From: GCA-2709075 sp038146865
GTDB lineage: Bacteria > Pseudomonadota > Alphaproteobacteria > MPNO01 > UBA2964
Direction: 5' to 3'
NCBI GenBank assembly: GCA_038146865.1
Contig: JAYQSL010000001.1
Coordinates: 186,001-250,000 of the forward strand
DNA: 64,000 nucleotides
Below, piece by piece: positions 1 to 8,806 of the stretch. The notes beneath the pieces were generated by a model that worked only from the letters and a program-made list of their open reading frames with translations, searched no databases and was not told the origin of the DNA. Within the stretch, counting starts at the first letter, position 1. Each line of letters opens with the position of its first letter. Position numbers and translations under genes: made by a program.

Positions 1-1
1 T

Positions 2-172
2 AACTTTGGCCTTCATCCGCATGTGATAGGCCAGCCATATAGGATCAGGGCGCTTACGCAGTTTCTTGAGTATGTAAAAGATTTCGAAGGCGTTTGGTTT
101 CCCAGTAGAGAGCAAATTGCAGATTGGTATTTAGAAAACCACGCTTCTCATATCAGGCCGCCGGACAATTAA
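2..172 (+). CDS. Polysaccharide deacetylase family protein, C-terminal end (5' truncated by window edge)
   Basis: The frame opening at base 2 runs 56 codons to a TAA at 170-172. The peptide contains FGLHPHVIGQPYRI followed by a Phe/Leu-rich helix and a WFPSREQIADWY segment. The HPH...G.PYR pattern followed by a helix and a W...R.EIA.W tail is typical of the C-terminus of NodB-like polysaccharide deacetylases of the PuuE/allantoinase-like group, metal-dependent hydrolases of N- or C-linked amides. The catalytic N-terminal part lies outside the window, so substrate and start cannot be judged. The stop is 12 bases from the end of the convergent cupin gene on the other strand. Confidence 0.72.
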   Translation, partial: NFGLHPHVIGQPYRIRALTQFLEYVKDFEGVWFPSREQIADWYLENHASHIRPPDN

Positions 173-183
173 CATTTTGCCTA

Positions 184-741
184 TTATGAGCTTCGAGTGC
201 CATCGAAGTTCGGTCGTTTTCCGATTTCCACTGTTCCATCTTGAAGATTGTATCGCCCTCTGGGTATTTTAGATAAGTCACATCCAGTAATCCGAATGAA
301 ACATGCACCCCCTGGGTAAGAAATTGAGTGAATATCACCTTCTCGAAATATGCCAGCCATCCCGCCCTCTAACCGATATGTTTTGATTGCCTTCATCGTG
401 CCCTTGGAAGGGTCTTCTGGGTTTTCCTCTCTTTCCCATTCAGTCATTTCTGTCCACCCTAAAGCCTGGCCATAAATCGCCCAACTGTTGCCGTGGTCAT
501 GCGGGCCGCCTTTTATAGGTTTGTCCATCGCATAGGAAATAATCTGAAATCCAAGAGAGGGGTCCTCGAATAAAAGGGTGGTCCCTGGAATTGGGCTGTC
601 GCCGAAATTCTCATTGATGAAATCCTTATCTTTCAGCAGATACTCGAGTTCGTGTCTTACATCGTCAAGGGCGGCATGTTCGGACTTATTTCCCAGAATT
701 TGTCTAGCGCTTAATATAAATTTTTCTAGTTCTGTAGTCAT
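184..741 (-). CDS. Cupin-fold protein with His-x-His site, thiol-dioxygenase-like (paralogue A)
   Basis: A 185-residue soluble protein without signal peptide or membrane segment. It carries a GPHDHGNSWAIYG motif in the middle and a later EGDIHSISYPGG segment. Together these give a His-x-His plus a distal His, the three-histidine arrangement of cysteine dioxygenase-type cupins rather than the usual 3-His/1-Glu cupin site. A non-haem iron oxygenase role on a small molecule is therefore an inference; I do not recognise a characterised orthologue. The ATG at 739-741 overlaps the TGA of the upstream homologue (ATGA), so the two are probably translationally coupled. The neighbour is clearly a paralogue, sharing PHDHG.SWA.YGQA.G and the IHS segment. 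Confidence 0.7.
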   Translation of the reverse strand: MTTELEKFILSARQILGNKSEHAALDDVRHELEYLLKDKDFINENFGDSPIPGTTLLFEDPSLGFQIISYAMDKPIKGGPHDHGNSWAIYGQALGWTEMTEWEREENPEDPSKGTMKAIKTYRLEGGMAGIFREGDIHSISYPGGACFIRITGCDLSKIPRGRYNLQDGTVEIGKRPNFDGTRSS

Positions 742-1274
742 GAGGTAGGTCTCATACGAATTTTTCTTTTTCTTTCTGGGTCGTAGGCATAACGCTCTAT
801 TAGATCTAGATTAGTTCCGGTAACGCGCACCCATCTCGCCGCTGCGGGGTGTGCAGTCGAATGGATAATTCCGGTATCGAAAAGGGCCGCCTTTCCAGGG
901 GTAAGAGGGAAGGTTTCGCGTTCAGAAATTTGGGCTAAATCAGGATCCAATCCATCGTCTGTTCGATCCCAAACGGTCATGTTAGTCAGGCCCGTTGCTT
1001 GCCCATAGACTGCCCAACTTTGGCCGTGATCGTGCGGCTTGCCCTTCCTATTACCCTCATCGGTTCCGTGGGCATTAACATAAAAACCTGTTTCGGGATC
1101 GTGAAAAAGAACCTTCTTTCCCCTATTTTGGGTTTCTAAAAATTCCGCAATGAAGGCCTCATTTTTCAATAACTTTTCTAGATGGGCTCTGATCGCTTCT
1201 CGGCCACCGCTGCCAGGGTCCAATAGCAAAGAAGCTTTGCTGTCCATACAAAAATTTTCAAGTGAATAGGTCAT
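738..1274 (-). CDS. Cupin-fold protein with His-x-His site, thiol-dioxygenase-like (paralogue B)
   Basis: A 178-residue homologue of the downstream gene, with KPHDHGQSWAVYG and, about 60 residues later, TGIIHSTAHP, again a possible three-His metal site. I place the start at the ATG at 1272-1274, because a GGAGAG sequence lies at the right distance. The frame also has an in-frame TTG 12 bases upstream that would overlap that ribosome-binding site. It is first in a two-gene unit with paralogue A and is transcribed divergently from the decayed transporter at 1355. The C-terminus is basic (RKRKIRMRP). The function is unknown; cupin superfamily membership is the part I am sure of. Confidence 0.7.
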   Translation of the reverse strand: MTYSLENFCMDSKASLLLDPGSGGREAIRAHLEKLLKNEAFIAEFLETQNRGKKVLFHDPETGFYVNAHGTDEGNRKGKPHDHGQSWAVYGQATGLTNMTVWDRTDDGLDPDLAQISERETFPLTPGKAALFDTGIIHSTAHPAAARWVRVTGTNLDLIERYAYDPERKRKIRMRPTS

Positions 1275-1354
1275 AGCTCTCTCCAATGGTTACCGAATAT
1301 CAACTACCCGTTTGGTTTTTCAAAATATATCGAGGAATGTGAAAAATTACGACA

Positions 1355-1823
1355 ATGGATCCGAATAAACCAGTCCGCCGAAGAATAACTCCGCGAGTAG
1401 CGTGGTGCATGTTTGATTGGGCGAACTCGGCATTCCCGACTGTAATTGTTACCTTTGTATTTGGTACTTACTTCGCTACTAGCGTTGCTTCAAATTCCGT
1501 TGAGGGAGCAAGTCTATGGGGCAGTGCTCTGGCATTTAGTGGTGTAATTGTCGCAATTTTTGGTCCGCTAATGGGTTCAATCGCTGATCGAATGATGCGG
1601 CGCAAGATATGGCTCGCGGCTTTTTCGATTATTTGCATTATCTCAACTGGTTGTCTTTGGTTTTGTTTGCCTTATCCGGAAAAATAACTTCGTTTCTGGG
1701 TCCTGCAGTTATGGCATTCGTAACCCTATCCTTTGACTCGCAGCGTGCAGGCATGGCCACCATATTAATTTTTTCTTGGTTGGGCTAGTTATTTTGACCC
1801 GCGTTAAAATCCCAGACCTCTAA
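1355..1823 (+). pseudogene. UMF1/Atg22-type MFS transporter remnant with large internal deletion and frameshift
   Basis: The first 110 codons (ATG at 1355) encode the N-terminus of a UMF1-family major facilitator: a basic start, RVAWCMFDWANSAF, and about three membrane helices ending near a conserved SIADRMMRRK loop. The frame stops at 1685-1687. From about 1675, another frame reads SGKITSFLGP and then SQRAGMATILIF, which is the C-terminal end of the same family. From about 1776 a third frame reads LVGLVILTRVKIPDL and stops at 1821-1823. Intact family members are about 430-460 residues, so roughly 280 codons have been lost and a further frameshift is present. The remnant's stop overlaps the end of purH by four bases, so the ancestral gene probably ended there. 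It cannot make a working transporter. Confidence 0.85.
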
Positions 1824-3388
1824 TGCCGAAAATGTCGAATGCCCGTTAGAACCATGGCTAAGTCGTGGCTATCAGCAGCAGCGATTACTTCATCGTCTCG
1901 TATAGATCCCCCCGGTTGGATGACGGCAGTTACCCCAGCCTCAGCGGCAGCCAACAGACCATCAGCGAAAGGAAAAAAAGCATCCGAGGCGACCACTGAT
2001 CCGGTCACTAGGGGTTCCGATTGTCCGTCTTTCTGGGCAGCGTCCGCGGATTTGCGGATGGCAATTCTGCATGAGTCCACGCGGCTCATTTGACCCGCGC
2101 CAATACCAACAGTGGCCTTGTTTTTCGCGTAGACAATTGCGTTCGATTTAACATGCTTACATACTGAAAATGCGAATAATAAATCTTTCAGTTCACTCTG
2201 GGTTGGGGAGCGTCTCGTCGCGGTGACAAGATCTGCAGCTTCTACGCGAGCATTGTCGCGATCCTGGAGCAAAAACCCGCCTGAAAGAGGTTTGAGTATG
2301 ACGCCACTAGCTGCAGGGTCTGGCATCGAACCAGTTTCCAAGACTCTCAGGCTTTTTTTCTTTTCTAGGACTTTTCGCGCATCCGGATCGATATTTGGGG
2401 CTATGATTACCTCTAGAAATAGCTCTGACATTTCCTCTGCCGTGGCGCTATCCAGAGTTCTATTAATAGCGATAATTCCCCCAAAGGCACTTATTGGGTC
2501 ACAGCGTAGCGCTAGCCGAAAAGCTTCGACTATCGAAGATGCTTCTGCGACGCCGCACGGATTTGCGTGTTTAATAATCGCGACTGCGGGGTCATTAAAT
2601 TCCGCGACCAATTCGAATGCGGCATCAGTATCATTGAGGTTATTGTAACTCAGTTCTTTGCCTTGTATCTGTTGCGCAGATCCCACTCCCGGATTGGGGC
2701 TCCCATATCGGTAAAAGGCTCCTCTTTGATGTGGATTTTCTCCGTATCTAAGTTTTTGCGAGAGTTTTCCGCCCAATGAGAAATGGGGTGTGAATTTTTC
2801 TCCGGTTTGCCGGGAGAACCAACTTGAAATCGCGGAGTCATAAGCACCGGTTCTGGCGTAGGCCGCGGCTGCGAGACGACGTCGCGTCTCAAGGGTCGTA
2901 TCTCCATTATGGCCACGCATCTCTTCCATAATGGAATCATAATCCTCTGGGCTAGTGACCACTGTCACACTTTCGTGATTTTTTGCCGCTGCTCTGATTA
3001 GGGCAGGTCCGCCAATATCAATATTTTCTATGCAGTTCTCGAAATCTGCGCCACTATCGACAGTCGCCTCGAAGGGATAGAGATTTACGATTAAGAGGTC
3101 GATCGGGGCAATGTCATGTTTATCCATTGCCTCCTTGTGGGCCTTTAAGTCTCGCCTTCCAAGTAGACCTCCATGTATCTTTGGATGAAGTGTTTTTACG
3201 CGGCCTTCGAGAATTTCAGGAAATCCCGTATGGTCACTCACGTCTTTAACGGTCACCCCCGCCTCTCTGAGAGTTTGCGCTGATCCTCCCGTCGAGAGAA
3301 TTTCGATATTATGCCGCTGAAGAAATTGACCAAAATTTACAAGTCCGGTTTTATCGGACACAGAAATCAATGCGCGGGAAATACTCAT
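1820..3388 (-). CDS. purH: Bifunctional AICAR formyltransferase / IMP cyclohydrolase
   Basis: This 522-residue protein catalyses the last two steps of de novo purine synthesis: formylation of AICAR with 10-formyl-THF, then ring closure to IMP. The N-terminal MGS-like cyclohydrolase domain (about 1-195) begins ALISVSDKTGLVNF and contains STGGSAQTL and VSDHTGFPEILEGRVKTLHP. The formyltransferase domain follows, with LRYGENPHQ, the catalytic IIKHANPCGVA segment and the C-terminal PGGSIRDDEVI. The length is normal for the family. It is the last gene of a minus-strand group after an O-antigen-ligase-like gene (15-base gap) and a heparinase-like gene. Heparinase next to purH is a familiar alphaproteobacterial arrangement. 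Confidence 0.97.
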   Translation of the reverse strand: MSISRALISVSDKTGLVNFGQFLQRHNIEILSTGGSAQTLREAGVTVKDVSDHTGFPEILEGRVKTLHPKIHGGLLGRRDLKAHKEAMDKHDIAPIDLLIVNLYPFEATVDSGADFENCIENIDIGGPALIRAAAKNHESVTVVTSPEDYDSIMEEMRGHNGDTTLETRRRLAAAAYARTGAYDSAISSWFSRQTGEKFTPHFSLGGKLSQKLRYGENPHQRGAFYRYGSPNPGVGSAQQIQGKELSYNNLNDTDAAFELVAEFNDPAVAIIKHANPCGVAEASSIVEAFRLALRCDPISAFGGIIAINRTLDSATAEEMSELFLEVIIAPNIDPDARKVLEKKKSLRVLETGSMPDPAASGVILKPLSGGFLLQDRDNARVEAADLVTATRRSPTQSELKDLLFAFSVCKHVKSNAIVYAKNKATVGIGAGQMSRVDSCRIAIRKSADAAQKDGQSEPLVTGSVVASDAFFPFADGLLAAAEAGVTAVIQPGGSIRDDEVIAAADSHDLAMVLTGIRHFRH

Positions 3389-3403
3389 ATAACTTTCTCT
3401 AAT

Positions 3404-4624
3404 TTAGTTTTTGGGCGATAGATTTTTCTCGTTTTTTGGCAGGACACCGTTCAGAAGAGCGGTGCAAAGAAATATTGTAGCTACCCACCAACTTTGCCAA
3501 ATTCCATAAGCAACGCAACTGATTGAGAACGTTGCCATTAAAAATGCAAGTCCAACTGCTCTTTCTGGCCATGGATTAAGGGATCTCAACCGAGCCCCGA
3601 TTGAAAGAATTAGTAAAATCATAATACAGGCGCCAATTACTCCTAATTCCAGCCAAATCTCTAAAACCCCATTATGGGGGTGCAATTTGAGCAGACTACC
3701 GAACTCTGATGTATCTTTTTTATCCGCTATAAATCTTGATGAGTTGAACCCCCAACCTGTTATTGGTCTCTCTAGTATTTTGTTTGCAGTAAAATCCCAA
3801 ATCAGAATTCTGTGTTGAGAGTTTTCTGGCAGCTGGGCGACTGCTAAGGAAGAATTATTGAATAAAGCGACCTTCAGGGGCTCCGGGCCAGGAATGGTCT
3901 TATGTATAAATGGTGCGCTTGCAATATATGCCGTTAAAAGTCCGATGGCCCCATAAAAGGTTACTTTAGGCATAACCCTACAGCATGCGATAGTAGCCAT
4001 TGCTACCCCAAAGCCCAATAAGGCAGCGCTACTCTCAGTGAACATCGCAGTAATACAATATAAAACACATATCAGGAGGACCAATAAGGGTTGCCTATGA
4101 GCTGCAAGAAAAGCGGGTAATAATATCAGCACCAGGATTGTTGCCCCCCGGTTCATTCTCCACACTTCATCTCCGGGCACCCCATTGTGAGGAGTGATAA
4201 GAGGAAGCAAGTCACCCCTCTCGCGAAAAATACCAATTAATAAAATACCTAAGCATAAGAAATAACTTGTTAATAAAAGTTTCCGCAGAGTTGCTCTGCC
4301 ATCAGCTGTCACGGTCGAAGCACTTGCCAGCAATACCATCCCAAGAAGAATGCTGGCTAAAAGCTTTGGCAATTTTTCTGCTCCAGAGGCGGGGTAGACT
4401 GACCATATCAGGCTCATTGCGATCCAGATCAATAAGATAAAAAAAAGCCTGGCTTCTTGAATAAGAATTACATTTTTGAGAATAGTTGTACCAAGAATAG
4501 CAAGGCTGATAATCGCAAATAAGCCAGCAATTGGGGCGACTGAAAGAGGGAAAAAGGGAGCCACCGATGCTGCGCATGCGCATGCTATTCCTAAGGTTTT
4601 TGCGTTCCCGGATGCTCTTTGCAA
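3404..4624 (-). CDS. O-antigen ligase / polymerase-like multi-spanning membrane protein
   Basis: A 406-residue, very hydrophobic protein with about ten predicted membrane spans and a larger loop between roughly residues 240 and 300. It carries RPITGWGFNSSRFI followed by HPHNGVLEIWLELGVIG, the signature of the Wzy/WaaL O-antigen ligase-like (PF04932) family. Members join or polymerise lipid-linked glycans in the inner membrane, facing the periplasm. Which glycan is used here cannot be told, and ligase and polymerase activities are not separable from sequence. It sits 15 bases upstream of purH and 190 bases downstream of the broken heparinase-like gene, and may belong to an envelope polysaccharide function. 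Confidence 0.85.
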   Translation of the reverse strand: MQRASGNAKTLGIACACAASVAPFFPLSVAPIAGLFAIISLAILGTTILKNVILIQEARLFFILLIWIAMSLIWSVYPASGAEKLPKLLASILLGMVLLASASTVTADGRATLRKLLLTSYFLCLGILLIGIFRERGDLLPLITPHNGVPGDEVWRMNRGATILVLILLPAFLAAHRQPLLVLLICVLYCITAMFTESSAALLGFGVAMATIACCRVMPKVTFYGAIGLLTAYIASAPFIHKTIPGPEPLKVALFNNSSLAVAQLPENSQHRILIWDFTANKILERPITGWGFNSSRFIADKKDTSEFGSLLKLHPHNGVLEIWLELGVIGACIMILLILSIGARLRSLNPWPERAVGLAFLMATFSISCVAYGIWQSWWVATIFLCTALLNGVLPKNEKNLSPKN

Positions 4625-4817
4625 ACTTTTTAGTACTCGTATTTAATTTAAGCCAATACTGGCCTTTCTTGTTCTGACCAAGTATGTATCACCAAAATTC
4701 AAATCTGAAAAATAGAACCATAAATTTAAGGCCTCCAGGCTTATTGCCTGTTAACTTCATTATAAAGTGGGAAAAGTTCAAATAATAATAGATGCTACTT
4801 TGATTCTGAAAAGCTGT

Positions 4818-6480
4818 TCAAAGACGAGCAACCATCCATTTTATAATAGTTTCCCCGTCATTAGTGCCGGCGGAAACGACAATCTGTAAAGTACGTTTTA
4901 TTCTGTCCCCAGCACCAAGATAAACACTGTCCTGTAGATTGATCACTCCCCCCTTGGCCTGAAAACGCCACCCCTCGCCACTTGGTAACCTCAGCAGAAC
5001 AGCTTGGCCACCTTTGATCAGGGAGGCCCTCACTGCAGGATGAAGATGGAATCGTGATGCAAATTTTCGGCCTGCCTTGCCAAGGAGCACGTCTTCTCCT
5101 CGGAGGGAGCTGCCCGCCCCATCAAGGTGTAACCTTCGGCGATGAATCATACCAAATGTGGGTTTGTAGCCATCATGTTCCGCGAGAACCCAAATTTGTC
5201 CGTCCCGCTCTTGACGTTGGTAAGAAACTTGTTGGGGACGATTGCCAAAACCACCTGATTCTAAAACTTCTGCTGAGTTAATGTTTTCTAATGTAACAGT
5301 AGAGTGTGCCGCGGTGGTCCTTTGCGCTAGCCTCCAATCCCTACTATCCCCTAAGTGGGCGCCGCAATTAACTATCAAGCGTTCTTTGCCAATACTTAAT
5401 TCAAAACTCAGAGCTCCCGCATGAGCTATGAGATCAGGGCCTGGAGGAGGAGATTTACCTGTATCCATCAAAACCAATGCTCTATTTGCGACAAGTCGCT
5501 CAAAACCAGCTGCGGTGGCAGAAAAAATTGGTTTGGCAGGGGCCTCAGCTCTCTCCAGAACTACATCGATTAGCCAGTCTTCGCCCTCTATTCCACCGTT
5601 AAAAAGTGCGAGCATTCCATCGCCATGACGAAAGAAACGCAAAATTGGAGCCATACGTTCAATAGCACTTTTGAGTTCAGGCGGTGGCAAGTCATTTTTT
5701 GATCGGTATGCGGCCCGGATATCTATTAAATCTTTTAAAAGATTAAGTTGTTGTGATGGATTTCTCTCATAAGAGCACCCATCCTCTAAAAGCTGTTTTC
5801 TAATTTCGGTTACTAATTTCCTTTCGAAGTTTTCTTTGATTCTTGGATTGGTGTATTGTCAAGTCGGCCAGAATAAGTCCTTTTAGGGCCGAAACTCTCT
5901 CGGCGCCGGGCAAGGTATTGCTAGATACCCTACCAAGGTGCCGGGCTTGGCGGTGAAGACTATTAATAAATGCGCTTTTGAAGCTGGCTTCGGAACCACT
6001 CAGAATAAACTCAGAATGTCTGATCCAATTAGCTATTCTCGTGCCTAAGGCGTTTGGACGCCAACTAATTTGGTTCCAGCGGCCGTCCGTTTTCATCCAC
6101 TCGCGGATTAAGTATCTTGCTCTTTCTCTCGCGCTATCGGTTCCCAGGGCTTGTAAGTCATTGAGCCATTCGAAATGGGATACTCTGCTTTTCCAACGCG
6201 CTGAACTTTCCTCTGCACACCACGGATTATTGGTCTCAAAAATGGTTTTTCCGGCAAGTTCAAAGTCACCGTCTATTATGGTTGCGCCTCTTCCGGCATC
6301 CCCCGGCCATAGATCAATCTTCGGTGGCAGGAAACCCCCTTTAATGTGCGAACCCCTATTTAATGTTAGGTCATAAAGACCCATTCGAAAGAATGGATTT
6401 AGAAGGGAGAATATCATTCGAGTTGGCGAAATTCTCAAAGCTCGCGACCAAAGGCCTCCCATTAACCAATGTGGCCGCAT
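4818..6480 (-). pseudogene. Heparinase II/III family protein, interrupted by one frameshift
   Basis: The N-terminal half (ATG at 6480) encodes an alpha-helical domain with RARYLIREWMKTDGRWNQIS and RIANWIRHSEF, ending at a stop at 5800-5802 after SKNQRK. From about 5830 another frame continues FERKLVTEIRKQLLEDG, then RNPSQQLNLLKDL and the LPPPELKSAIERMAP linker, and runs through the beta-sandwich domain to 4818. Joined, the product is about 555 residues, the usual size of alphaproteobacterial heparinase II/III-like proteins. One indel near 5820-5840, around short A runs, explains the break. The rest reads normally, so the lesion is recent or a sequence error. These proteins are thought to act on uronate-containing polysaccharides; here the substrate is unknown. 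Confidence 0.85.
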
Positions 6481-6535
6481 TTATTTTTCCGTACGGACCT
6501 GTTTTTTCAAAAAAAAATGAGTGATATGCAATATG

Positions 6536-7201
6536 CTATGCACCTCTTAATTGGGAAATATTATCCCTATAACAGTCTGGACCACCCCTGAAAGTGGCCG
6601 TCCCGGCTACTATTACATCTGCCCCTGCCCCAGTGATTTGGGCCACATTTTTTCTATTTACTCCTCCATCTACTTCTAAATGGATCGGTCGCTCACTAGC
6701 AACTATCATATTTTTTACAGTTCTAATCTTCTCAATTTGATTCTCAATAAAACTCTGCCCCCCGAATCCCGGGTTGACTGTCATAACCAATATTAGGTCA
6801 ACACTATCCATCACAAAACGGAGTGTTTCTGCTGACGTAGATGGGTTGATCGAGACCCCCGCCTTTTTTCCCAGAGATTTGATCAATTGAAGAGATCGAT
6901 GAAGGTGTGGCCCCGCTTCTTGGTGAATGGTGATCAAATCTGCGCCAGCTTCGGCAAACCTTGGAATCAAATTATCTACCGGAGTAGCCATGAGATGCAC
7001 GTCAAATGGCAAATTAGTCACTGGACGCAGGGCACTGACGACATCGGGTCCGATAGTAATGTTGGGAACAAAATGCCCGTCCATTATATCGATATGGATC
7101 CAGTCAGCACCAGATTCATCGAGTGCCTTTATTTCGGATCCCAGTTTTGCAAAATCGGCTGATAATAGTGATGGGGCAATTCGAATAACAGGTCCAGTCA
7201 T
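6536..7201 (-). CDS. rpe: Ribulose-phosphate 3-epimerase
   Basis: A 221-residue TIM-barrel enzyme interconverting ribulose 5-phosphate and xylulose 5-phosphate in the pentose phosphate pathway. It carries IAPSLLSADFAKLG, the metal-binding DWIHIDIMDGHFVPN, VDLILVMTVNPGFGGQSF and HLEVDGGVN, all family hallmarks including the catalytic aspartates and histidines. An in-frame codon 33 bases upstream extends the frame, but the ATG at 7199-7201 is preceded by AGGGAAG and matches the normal N-terminus, so I start there. It lies 56 bases upstream of the heparinase-like gene and 255 bases downstream of rsmB on the same strand. Confidence 0.96.
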   Translation of the reverse strand: MTGPVIRIAPSLLSADFAKLGSEIKALDESGADWIHIDIMDGHFVPNITIGPDVVSALRPVTNLPFDVHLMATPVDNLIPRFAEAGADLITIHQEAGPHLHRSLQLIKSLGKKAGVSINPSTSAETLRFVMDSVDLILVMTVNPGFGGQSFIENQIEKIRTVKNMIVASERPIHLEVDGGVNRKNVAQITGAGADVIVAGTATFRGGPDCYRDNISQLRGA

Positions 7202-7455
7202 ACTCGCTTCCCTACACAAGAATAGACCTTGCACGAGGCCGTTTCTCCGAAAAATATTTTGATTTTTTTCTCTTTTCGCATCCCTGTAATTTTATTAGGT
7301 GGATTATATTGCTTGACTATATAGCCAATACGCTCTGGCGTGAAACAGGTTTCAGTCGAAATAGTTTAATCACCTTTTTTAAGCCGTTCTAGGCTAACCA
7401 GGTGTTACTGGAGCAAGGCTTCGACATGCTGCTTCAGAGCCATAATAATATTTCC

Positions 7456-8760
7456 TCAATTTCGCTTGAGTGCGCACATATAAAATCCATCCATGCCGCC
7501 CAGATTACTCCGATCAGAGGGCAGGGTCCGAGCGCCTAAGTCCCTTTGGATTAGCGTGTCTTTAAAAAGCCCTTCTTGATTGACCGCAATTGGTTTTATA
7601 CCCAAATTTTTTTTGAGAAGCCTCTCAATGACCTTTTCTCCTTCTTCAATTTGTAGTGAACACACGCTGTAAATAAGCAGACCCCCAGAATTGAGTTTAT
7701 TCACAGCCTCTGTTGCCAGCTCTAGTTGAATTTCTGCCATCCTTTCAACTATGCTTTGATTTTTGGTATACGGTATATCGGGGTTTCGCCTAATCGTACC
7801 TGTGGCGGAGCATGGCGCATCTAATAAGATTGCGTCGGGTGACTCCGGAGGAACGAAACGCCTAGCATCTGCGATTACTGGCTTTATATTGTATCCGAGC
7901 CTTTTTAAATTTTGTTTGAGAATTAACGTTCGTTTATTGGATTTATCGACTGAGGTGACTAGGGCGCCCGCCGCCAATAGCTGAGCCGTCTTTCCGCCTG
8001 GGGCTGCACACAAATCGATGACACTTGGTTTTTTTCCACTATTCCCAACCAAAGATAATAACAATCTTGCTGGGAGTGATGCAGCAAAATCTTGGACCCA
8101 CCAGCTTCCATTTGCATAACCAGGAAGTTCTTTTATGTCGTTCACTTTCGTGAGACGGATTGTTTTGTCATCAAAGACCTTGGCCCCAAGGGTTTGAGCC
8201 CAATATCTGGGCTCTCCACTAACAGTTATATCTAATGGAGGTTCCTGTGCATGGATTGCAGCGATTGCTCGAGCCGCCTCTTCCCCATATGCGTTAATCC
8301 AACTATTCCACAACCACTTAGGCGTATTTAATCTGATATCGATTCCTCGAAGGCGTGAGGCGCCATCGTCCGCAATCCTTCTCAAGACAGCATTAACCAG
8401 ACCTTGATGGCCTGGGAACCGACGGCACATAATAACGGCAATGTTTACAACTGCATGTGCCGGGGATTTTAAAAAAATCAGCTGAGCTGCGCCCAGGAGA
8501 AGAATTTCTTGGACAGTGTTCAATTTTTTTGGAAGCGGCGTCTTAAGATATGTTTTGACTAAAGCATTTAGCTGGCCTCGTCTGCGTAGACTGGTGGCAA
8601 CTAAAAGGTGAACAAAAGCCCGATCACGAGGTTCAAGCATTAAAAAATTTGGGTTTCTTTCCAACGTATCCTTGAGAGTTTCGTTGTTTTTTAAAACAGA
8701 CTCTAGGACGGAGAGCGAAATTTGCCGCGTTTTTAGACCGGATTCCGGGTTTTCATTCAT
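7456..8760 (-). CDS. rsmB: 16S rRNA (cytosine-967 C5)-methyltransferase RsmB
   Basis: A 434-residue protein with an N-terminal NusB-like RNA-binding domain (about 1-140, including VNAVLRR) and a C-terminal SAM-dependent m5C methyltransferase domain. The SAM site is seen as VIDLCAAPGGKTAQL. The two catalytic cysteines lie in DAPCSATGTIRRNPD and YSVCSLQIEEGE. It modifies helix 31 of 16S rRNA. The length is that of the Sun/RsmB family. It is read in the same direction as htpX, 46 bases downstream, a neighbourhood common in Alphaproteobacteria. Confidence 0.93.
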   Translation of the reverse strand: MNENPESGLKTRQISLSVLESVLKNNETLKDTLERNPNFLMLEPRDRAFVHLLVATSLRRRGQLNALVKTYLKTPLPKKLNTVQEILLLGAAQLIFLKSPAHAVVNIAVIMCRRFPGHQGLVNAVLRRIADDGASRLRGIDIRLNTPKWLWNSWINAYGEEAARAIAAIHAQEPPLDITVSGEPRYWAQTLGAKVFDDKTIRLTKVNDIKELPGYANGSWWVQDFAASLPARLLLSLVGNSGKKPSVIDLCAAPGGKTAQLLAAGALVTSVDKSNKRTLILKQNLKRLGYNIKPVIADARRFVPPESPDAILLDAPCSATGTIRRNPDIPYTKNQSIVERMAEIQLELATEAVNKLNSGGLLIYSVCSLQIEEGEKVIERLLKKNLGIKPIAVNQEGLFKDTLIQRDLGARTLPSDRSNLGGMDGFYMCALKRN

Positions 8761-8806
8761 CTTGTTTATGGTCTAACTTCGGGCGTTAATTTGAAAAAAT
8801 ATCCCA

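Noticed and set aside
2223..2648. 141-codon plus-strand frame inside purH
   Set aside because: It is the antisense shadow of a conserved catalytic domain.
7235..7455. A 12-codon frame (MALKQHVEALLQ) downstream of rsmB on the minus strand, with a weak hairpin
   Set aside because: Too short and without a convincing ribosome-binding site or attenuation signal; noted only because it begins soon after the rsmB stop.
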